Assembly: GCA_903821875.1 (NCBI GenBank)
Contig: CAIJMU010000008.1
Span: 1-45,502, forward strand
DNA from: an uncultured Spirochaetota bacterium
Lineage (GTDB): Bacteria > Spirochaetota > Spirochaetia > Treponematales > Rectinemataceae
Direction of reading: 5' to 3'
Length of the DNA stretch: 45,502 bases
The notes beneath the pieces are model-generated. The model was not told the origin of the DNA and ran no database searches. It saw only the letters and a program-made list of their open reading frames with translations. The translations under genes were made by a program, and so were the position numbers. Positions 40,085 through 45,502 of this stretch are shown here, in pieces (position 1 is the first letter of the stretch; every line of letters begins with the position of its first letter).

Positions 40085-40903
40085 CTACCGACTAGAAAGG
40101 TAGTACCTCAGTCCCTGCAGGAAGGTTCTCCCTGCGGGCAGTTCGGTTTCGTCGGCGTCAAGGAGACGCACGGTATGTGCACCCGTAAAGTCGCCGACAA
40201 GCGAATCGAGGAAGGCCAGGTTGACCGTGTACTGTCGGTGTATCTGAAGGAAGCTTGACGGCAAGAGAGTCAGTATCTCACCAAACAGCTTGTTGACCAC
40301 CGTGTCGCCATCGAGGCAGTGGAGGTCTGAGCGTCTGCCGTTGGAGGCAACGTAGATGATATCCCTGATCGGTATGATCTTGTTGTAGCCCCTGCCGCTG
40401 AACCTCAAGAAGTCCTTGTCTGCGCCGAGCCGGTCCTCGCTGCGCGATTCTTCTTCGGAGGTTTCAGCAGCAGCTTTCGCTTCCATTTTTGCGCTTTCAT
40501 CCGAGGCTAATGCCGCAGCAGATGCTGTGGTAGCTTCAGCGGCTCTCACAAGAAAGCGTTCCACCGCATGGTTGAACCGCTTGGCTTTATAGGGCTTTAC
40601 AAGAAAATCGAGCACGTGGTGGTCGAAGGCGCTGACCGCAAAATCTGGATAGGCTGTAGTTACGATGACCTGCGAAGGTGCCCGCTTCCCCGAAAGCCCG
40701 AGGACATCCAAGCCCGAAAAGACGGGCATGTCTACGTCGAGAAAGGCGAGTTCGTAGCTTCGCTTTCTGAGAAGGGCCATGGCCTCGCCCCCATCCGTGG
40801 CGGTGCCGCAAAGTTCGAGATCGGCGCGAGTTGCAATGAGATCGAGGATGGACTCAAGGTCTGCAGGATTGTCTTCTGCGACCATGACGGAGTGGCGCTT
40901 CAT
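40085..40903 (-). CDS. LytTR-family response regulator
   Basis: A 272-residue response regulator. The receiver domain (1-125) has acidic residues EDN near residue 10, phospho-acceptor Asp56 in LAFLDVDMP, Thr in VIVTTAYPDF and Lys in LDFLVKPYKAKR. An Ala/Glu-rich linker (about 128-165) leads to a LytTR DNA-binding domain (about 175-270) with IPIRDIIYVASNGRRSDLHC and FLQIHRQYTVNLAFLDSL. It belongs with the AgrA/AlgR/LytR type that binds direct repeats and activates transcription. Its ATG overlaps the stop of the histidine kinase gene (ATGA), so the two form a coupled two-component system. Targets are unknown. Confidence 0.9.
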   Translation of the reverse strand: MKRHSVMVAEDNPADLESILDLIATRADLELCGTATDGGEAMALLRKRSYELAFLDVDMPVFSGLDVLGLSGKRAPSQVIVTTAYPDFAVSAFDHHVLDFLVKPYKAKRFNHAVERFLVRAAEATTASAAALASDESAKMEAKAAAETSEEESRSEDRLGADKDFLRFSGRGYNKIIPIRDIIYVASNGRRSDLHCLDGDTVVNKLFGEILTLLPSSFLQIHRQYTVNLAFLDSLVGDFTGAHTVRLLDADETELPAGRTFLQGLRYYLSSR

Positions 40904-42267
40904 GGGGATGGTCTGGCTTCTGCGTGGGTGATGGCGATCGGAATAGCGAGCCGTGCCAGAGTTCCCGTGCCTGCTGCCTCGGAACTCAGTATGGGTTCAA
41001 GCGAAAGAGTCCAGGAATTGCGCCTGGCAATGTCAAAGGAGATGCCCAGGCCCAGCCCCGCGCCGCTGTGGCGCTGGCCAACATAGCTTGAGTACCACTC
41101 ATCGATTCTTTCGATCTTTTTCACGACCCGGCGCGAGATGGGTTTCCCCTGGTTGAAGAGCTCAATTGAAATGAGTTCGGCACCGCGCGTCAGGCTCAGT
41201 CGGAGCTCAGAACCGTCAGCGCTAAACTTGCAGGCATTGTGAACAATATTTCTGATGATGACCTGAAAAGAGCGGGCGTCAAGCTTAAGGGTAACGCGTC
41301 GCTCAAGCCTCATCTCGAGATGGAGGCCTTTCTGCTCAAGGAGGGGCCTGAACAGAGCGACCGTGTCGCTGACAAGCTCAACAAGATCGACATGGATCTG
41401 CTTCGCTCGCGCCTGCTTGCTTTCCCTGCCTCCCCATTCGAGGAGGTTCTCGGTCATCAGATAGGACTGCTGGATCATAGCGCCCATCGAGGCTGCCAGG
41501 TCCTGCGACTTTGAGTAATCGCCTGCGTCGAGGCTCTGTTTCAGTAGCCCTGATTGTGAAATCAGGGCACTGAAGGGCGCTCGCACATCGTGGGAGAGGA
41601 CGCGGTACATGAAGTCGATTCGCGCCTTGGCTTTTTTCAGGACGATGAAATCGAGGTAGCTCTTGCGCTTGATGGTGTTGGCTCCGGCGGACCAGAAGGC
41701 CCCGAGGAGGTTGGCGAAGAGGTGGGCGATGACCAGGGTGAATTTCCCCCCGGGCTCGTACTCCTTGAACAGGAGCACAAAGACTATCTCGCCGACCGAA
41801 AGGGTAAGGGCAAAGGCAGCCCGCGTGACCAGACCGAAGGGAAACATGAAATAGAGGATGAAGACGAGGACGATCGATGTGTAGCTTGTATAGGAATAGC
41901 TAAGGGGGCGGGAAACCAGGGTAGCCAGCTGATGGAGGACTATCACAGCAGCGATGGCGTAGAGGGTGGCCGATTCCAAGACCTGGTCGGACCTGCGTCG
42001 CTGTCGCCAGAAAAAAACAGCCGCAATACACATGGTAAACACGCGCATCGCCTGGAGGGGCCAGACAGGAAGGCGGTCAATGCTCATGGTCGCGTCCTTG
42101 TAGATCCATAGAGCGCTCAACGCGCCAAGGGCCAGGAGCAGGACACTGATGCGCCTGACATCAGTACGATACGATGCCTTCCGGAAATCGGCTTCATGCT
42201 TGGGCAGGAGGGGCTCAAGGAACGCGAGGCGGGAGAGGAGGCCCTTCATTGTGTCAAAGTATGTCAT
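40900..42267 (-). CDS. Membrane sensor histidine kinase
   Basis: A 455-residue kinase. The N-terminal half has about six hydrophobic segments (residues 40-205) with no large periplasmic loop, so it may sense a membrane or intramembrane signal. The phospho-accepting His is in YRVLSHDVRAPFSAL (about residue 227). The ATPase domain has the N box IIRNIVHNACKFS and the G box GAGLGLGISFDIARRN; the middle part is normal. GAGAGGATTTC before the ATG at 42267 supports the start. It is translationally coupled to the LytTR regulator. A HisKA-type kinase with a LytTR partner is less common than the usual LytS type. Confidence 0.88.
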   Translation of the reverse strand: MTYFDTMKGLLSRLAFLEPLLPKHEADFRKASYRTDVRRISVLLLALGALSALWIYKDATMSIDRLPVWPLQAMRVFTMCIAAVFFWRQRRRSDQVLESATLYAIAAVIVLHQLATLVSRPLSYSYTSYTSIVLVFILYFMFPFGLVTRAAFALTLSVGEIVFVLLFKEYEPGGKFTLVIAHLFANLLGAFWSAGANTIKRKSYLDFIVLKKAKARIDFMYRVLSHDVRAPFSALISQSGLLKQSLDAGDYSKSQDLAASMGAMIQQSYLMTENLLEWGGRESKQARAKQIHVDLVELVSDTVALFRPLLEQKGLHLEMRLERRVTLKLDARSFQVIIRNIVHNACKFSADGSELRLSLTRGAELISIELFNQGKPISRRVVKKIERIDEWYSSYVGQRHSGAGLGLGISFDIARRNSWTLSLEPILSSEAAGTGTLARLAIPIAITHAEARPSP

Positions 42268-42531
42268 GAAATCCTCTCATGTGGGAACCGTTTCGCCTGA
42301 ACGTGGTGAAACAAGCCCGCATTGGCTCAGAAGCCTCCGTCCCTCGCACGCATGCGCCTCCCCCGGGCAGGCGGCGAGCAGAATCTTGCCGCCCTACCGC
42401 CGTTCGATGCAGCAAGTTCGGTGCTGCCGGTCTCATGATATCCCTGCAGGCTCGCCACGCTCCGTGCTGCCGCAGCAAACTGAAGGTGGGCAAGGCTGAA
42501 GGGATCAGCCCTGCCCGCCGGTATCAGGGGC
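42268..42531. other. Intergenic region with two hairpins
   Basis: No gene is visible in these 264 bases. GGGCAAGGCTGA (42488-42499) and TCAGCCCTGCCC (42505-42516) form a 12-bp stem with one wobble, 16 bases after the stop of the InlB-repeat lipoprotein gene on the minus strand; it is its likely terminator, though without a T tract. Nearer the kinase start, GTTTCGCC (from about 42288) and GGTGAAAC make an 8-bp stem with one wobble that lies in the kinase leader and may be regulatory. Confidence 0.5.
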
Positions 42532-44880
42532 TTACCACTTGACAGATTTGGTAGTCAGCACTTGGTAAAGGGGGTAGCCAGTATTGGAAAAATTCGGGGC
42601 ACTGGAAGAAAGATTCCAATCTGAGTCAATCAGACTATCGGTAGTGTTCCTGTAGTATATTTTAACACTTCCTTCTGGTCCGTATGCGACCGAAAAGCTA
42701 TTGGTGCTTACTGCTAACTTTGCACGGTACGGAATCGCTGTCGATGGCTTCTTTATGGCAAAATACATGATACCATTACCACTGTCTCCATTCACCGAAC
42801 CCACGATACAACTAGTACTTAGACTTGTAACAGTTTTAGTATCATTATTGCCATAAACACCACGAATAGATGGTGAGTAATTAGCCCCATACTTGGTTCC
42901 GGGCACATACTTGAAAGCGATGACATAGCCATTGCCCCAGCCATAGTCTGGAAAAGAGCTTGTAAAGGGCGCTGTATCCCAGTCTGTGGTAAATGTATAC
43001 TTATTGGAGGTACTCCCAATAAGGGCAGCTGAAGTGTTTTCATCGAAAGCCGCTAACCCTGTCCCTCTGGGTATGAGGTAGGAATCAGAGGCGATAAGGG
43101 CATACTCTTCTTTTGTGATCCTTACCAATTGGTCCGTAACCGTTGAATCTGTGTATGCTCCCTTGGATGTACTTAAGTTTTCGGCAATCTGGTCAGGCCC
43201 AGTCCAGGCAAACTTCGCATAGAGGATCTTGTCACCAGAAGTACCCTTGACAATGGAAGTAACCCTGGTGCCAGAGAAGTCATCGAACCCGTACCAGCCC
43301 TCGAAGGCACTCTTGTCCTTCGTAAGGTCCAATAAAGTGATGTTTGATGTAGAGACAGTATACGTTGTGGGATTGGAAGGACTGGAAGGCGAGGTTCCAC
43401 CATCGAGCTCATAGGTGATGGTGTAGGGGATGGCCGTCCATTTGGCGTAGAGGGCCTTGTTTCCTGTTGAACCTTTGGGGATGACGTCCACAGTGCTAGT
43501 AAGCGTCGAATCCGAGCACCAGCTACCTTCATATCCCAGAATTGTGGTTGTAGGTGGAGACAGTCCTTTTCCTGCTGTGACATCATAGTTCGTGGGATTG
43601 TAGCTTGGGTTTGCGCCGCCGTTCAGAGTATAGGTGATGAGGTAGGTAACCAGCGTCCACTTGGCGGCATAGGTTTTGCTGGCTGTCACTGAAGTGCCGG
43701 AAGTTAATTGGGCTGCCCCGTAATACCATCCCGAGAAATCATACCCATCCCTGCTCGGGGGTGTCGGCAACGTGGCGTTGCCACTGGGAGCTACCTCGGC
43801 CGCCGCCGGAGCCGAACCCGCCGGTGTGTAGCCTAGACCGTAGCTGATGAGGAAGGGAGCGGTGCCACTGACTGGGGAGCTCTGGCGGCTAGATGAGCCA
43901 AAACCGTTGACCGCTGTCACATAGTACGAGGAGGTCGTCCCTCCGCGCGTGGTGGAGGCGCTGCTGTTGGTCCACGTGGTGACTCCAGCCAGAACGGAGG
44001 CAGCTGGAGTAGTGGTATTGCTAGAGAGATAGATATTGAAACCCGTTTCGTTGTCAGATTCGTCGGTCCAAGCGACGGTTAAGCCGGTGACCGAGGAGGC
44101 GTTGATGATATTCGGCGCGGTAGTGACCGTGACGCCGGTGGGTTTGCTCGGTACTGTATTGAAGTCCGTTTCGCTGAGGGACGTCGTGATGGAACTCAGG
44201 AGGAGGGGAACGATGGTAGCCCCTTCAGAGTAGACAAGGACTTTTTTGGAATTGGAGTCCAAGAATCGGAAGCTGACGAGGTAGGTCCCCGGGTCGAGGT
44301 CCGTATTGAATTTGATGGAGTAGGGGCCACTGCCGGTGATGGTCAGGGGAGCGGCCTCGTCGATGCCGCCGATGCTGGCGACCACCGAGGCGACTGTTGA
44401 GGGCGAAGTCCAGTTTACAGTCACCTCGACCGACCCCTTCCCGCTGGACAGGGTTGCGAGGGTGAAGTCCACGGAAACCGTTGATTCGGACAGGACAACC
44501 GAGGACTTCGATCCCAGGAGGATGACCGTCGCGGCGTCCTTTCTGGCCTTGAGAGTAAAGTCCCAGGTTCCAGCCTCGAGGGAAATGGTGGCTCCGGTCA
44601 GGCTGGCAAAGGTCTTGAGAAGGGTCTGGGTTCCCCCGGTTTTTGCGCCATAGAGGTCGTAGCCATCGATCGCGCCCGTGCTGGGCATGATACTTCTGCT
44701 CGCTGATTTTACCGAAAGGCTGTCCGTGGCGCCGATCCGCAGTGTCACCATCGTAGCGCTGCCGTCAGCTGGCGCGGCTTTTGGGAAAAAAGCGTCAAAG
44801 AATTGGTTCTTGCAGCCCGAGAGCGCGATCAGGAGCAGAGACAAAGCAACAGCCGTGTTGCGCGTTGTGTGCCCATTCAT
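42532..44880 (-). CDS. InlB B-repeat (Listeria-Bacteroides repeat) surface lipoprotein
   Basis: A 782-residue exported lipoprotein. The signal peptide ends in a lipobox with acceptor Cys23 (IALSGC). The region to ~residue 240 is beta-rich; a fibronectin-III-like domain follows (KPTGVTVTTAPNII, then AWTDESDNETGFNIYLSS, about 245-345). Next are at least three Listeria-Bacteroides repeats (about 375-570), each with a G-Y-x-F/W-x-G-W turn or variant and an ending such as YAAKW, LYAKW or LYAKF. The last ~210 residues form a distinct C-terminal domain, possibly a large beta-sandwich. It is probably an outer-surface adhesin or scaffold; such proteins are common in treponemes. AGGATACC precedes the ATG at 44880. 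A related gene lies immediately upstream. Confidence 0.85.
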   Translation of the reverse strand: MNGHTTRNTAVALSLLLIALSGCKNQFFDAFFPKAAPADGSATMVTLRIGATDSLSVKSASRSIMPSTGAIDGYDLYGAKTGGTQTLLKTFASLTGATISLEAGTWDFTLKARKDAATVILLGSKSSVVLSESTVSVDFTLATLSSGKGSVEVTVNWTSPSTVASVVASIGGIDEAAPLTITGSGPYSIKFNTDLDPGTYLVSFRFLDSNSKKVLVYSEGATIVPLLLSSITTSLSETDFNTVPSKPTGVTVTTAPNIINASSVTGLTVAWTDESDNETGFNIYLSSNTTTPAASVLAGVTTWTNSSASTTRGGTTSSYYVTAVNGFGSSSRQSSPVSGTAPFLISYGLGYTPAGSAPAAAEVAPSGNATLPTPPSRDGYDFSGWYYGAAQLTSGTSVTASKTYAAKWTLVTYLITYTLNGGANPSYNPTNYDVTAGKGLSPPTTTILGYEGSWCSDSTLTSTVDVIPKGSTGNKALYAKWTAIPYTITYELDGGTSPSSPSNPTTYTVSTSNITLLDLTKDKSAFEGWYGFDDFSGTRVTSIVKGTSGDKILYAKFAWTGPDQIAENLSTSKGAYTDSTVTDQLVRITKEEYALIASDSYLIPRGTGLAAFDENTSAALIGSTSNKYTFTTDWDTAPFTSSFPDYGWGNGYVIAFKYVPGTKYGANYSPSIRGVYGNNDTKTVTSLSTSCIVGSVNGDSGNGIMYFAIKKPSTAIPYRAKLAVSTNSFSVAYGPEGSVKIYYRNTTDSLIDSDWNLSSSAPNFSNTGYPLYQVLTTKSVKW

Positions 44881-44900
44881 AGGTATCCTGCCTTCTTTCA

Positions 44901-45502
44901 TTAGTTCGTCACCTTGACGGTGCAACGGTTCGAATAGACGCTTCCGCTCTTTGTCACCTCGACCATGAGCTCGTGGCGTCCCACGGAGAGGTAGCCTGCG
45001 GCCGTAGTCAAACCAGTCGTTGGAAGGGTTGCAGTCTTAGTACTTATTCCCGTAATGACGTTGCCATCGAGGTACCAGGAATAAGTCGCCCCGACAGTCT
45101 CGCTGACAGCTACCGTGAGGCTGCTCCCCTTGGCTACAGTGAGGTTCGCTGCCACTGTCGGAAGGGTCACTGTCCCATCGGTGGGAATGGATATGCTTGC
45201 CGTAACAGTGCCACCGACCAGCCACTTGGCGTAGAGAACCTTGTTCCCGCTAGATCCTGCGGCGATGGAGGTGATCTTTGTTCCAAAGCTTGAATCAGAA
45301 TACCAGCCGCCGAAGCTGTAGCCGCTTTTCGATGGGTCGGCGAGGGTGATCGCGTCGCTTGCGATGGTATAGCTCGCGGGATTGGAACCTGAGTTTGTGC
45401 CACTGTCAAGGTTGTAGGTGATGGCGTAGGAGATGCCGGTCCACTTGGAATATACAGTAAGACTTGCTCTGACCGTAGTGGTAGCCAGGAACTGGCTGCC
45501 GC
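44901..45502 (-). CDS. InlB B-repeat surface protein, partial (5' end beyond window)
   Basis: The last 200 residues of a protein whose start lies outside the window. A partial repeat precedes one full Listeria-Bacteroides repeat (SYAITYNLDSGTNSGSNP to GNKVLYAKW, about 45240-45450) with the motif GYSFGGWY. A C-terminal Ig-like or PKD-like domain follows (LTVAKGSSLTVAVSETVGAT, then SWYLDGNVITG) and ends in CTVKVTN. The stop codon is 20 bases upstream of the next lipoprotein gene, so both are probably co-transcribed. It is an exported, repeat-bearing paralogue of that neighbour by repeat type. Confidence 0.8.
   Translation of the reverse strand, partial: GSQFLATTTVRASLTVYSKWTGISYAITYNLDSGTNSGSNPASYTIASDAITLADPSKSGYSFGGWYSDSSFGTKITSIAAGSSGNKVLYAKWLVGGTVTASISIPTDGTVTLPTVAANLTVAKGSSLTVAVSETVGATYSWYLDGNVITGISTKTATLPTTGLTTAAGYLSVGRHELMVEVTKSGSVYSNRCTVKVTN

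Noticed and set aside
42254-42493. 79-codon minus-strand frame before the histidine kinase
   Set aside because: Arg-rich, no motif, and overlaps probable leader hairpins.

Overview
The window looks like chromosome of a mostly anaerobic, moderately GC-rich bacterium, most plausibly a free-living spirochaete (Spirochaetota, Treponema/Spirochaeta side). Clues are the Listeria-Bacteroides-type (InlB B) repeat lipoproteins at the right end, an anaerobe-type sugar economy (RbsABC-like importer, UroD-superfamily proteins, iron-dependent alcohol dehydrogenase), HdrA/Qmo-type flavoproteins and many small toxin-antitoxin (TA) loci. The assignment is an inference from gene style only. The first ~0.6-0.8 kb (a DUF2202 lipoprotein) reads somewhat differently from the rest and may be foreign or an assembly join.

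Left part (0.8-8.4 kb, minus strand): a compact operon dsrE2 - tusA - mvhD/flpD-like - HdrA with an inserted GltD-like (NAD(P)H) module - HdrA/QmoB-like - QmoC-like membrane subunit - two-cysteine ArsR regulator. It joins sulfur-carrier proteins to a heterodisulfide-reductase-like flavin/Fe-S complex that should connect NAD(P)H, ferredoxin or FlpD and the quinone pool. No HdrB (CCG-domain) subunit is present.

8.8-14.2 kb: a DUF134-NifX fusion protein, an antitoxin followed by a small gene with an in-frame TAG, then an operon DUF2202 - rhodanese - Crp/Fnr regulator - methyltransferase, divergent from a NapH-like polyferredoxin membrane protein. The intergenic region between the divergent genes carries two facing sigma-54-type -24/-12 elements, so the two arms of this redox/sulfur module are probably co-regulated.

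14.3-31.5 kb: a sugar region. It holds PfkB kinase, iron alcohol dehydrogenase, LacI regulator, L-fucose isomerase, a TIM-barrel isomerase, a membrane desaturase/hydroxylase, an ABC sugar importer (binding protein, single-domain ATPase, permease), two UroD-superfamily proteins, aldose 1-epimerase and an alpha/beta-hydrolase esterase. Two copies of one LacI-type operator (17.2 and 22.96 kb) tie it together. The tandem UroD proteins and the desaturase beside a fucose pathway are unexplained and may handle a modified (for example O-methylated) deoxysugar. IlvD follows at 31.5-33.4 kb.

29.4-38.0 kb is rich in accessory genes: three PIN-domain TA modules, a DUF4143 ATPase and hypothetical genes, several with near-consensus promoters and palindromic operators. 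38.1-42.3 kb holds a membrane protein, a YcdX-type PHP phosphatase, the decayed remnant of a hybrid histidine kinase and an intact LytTR two-component pair. The right end encodes two tandem InlB-repeat surface proteins, the second cut by the window edge. A recurring feature is genes whose -10 box ends 6-7 bases before the start codon and that lack a Shine-Dalgarno sequence (SD), which suggests leaderless mRNAs.
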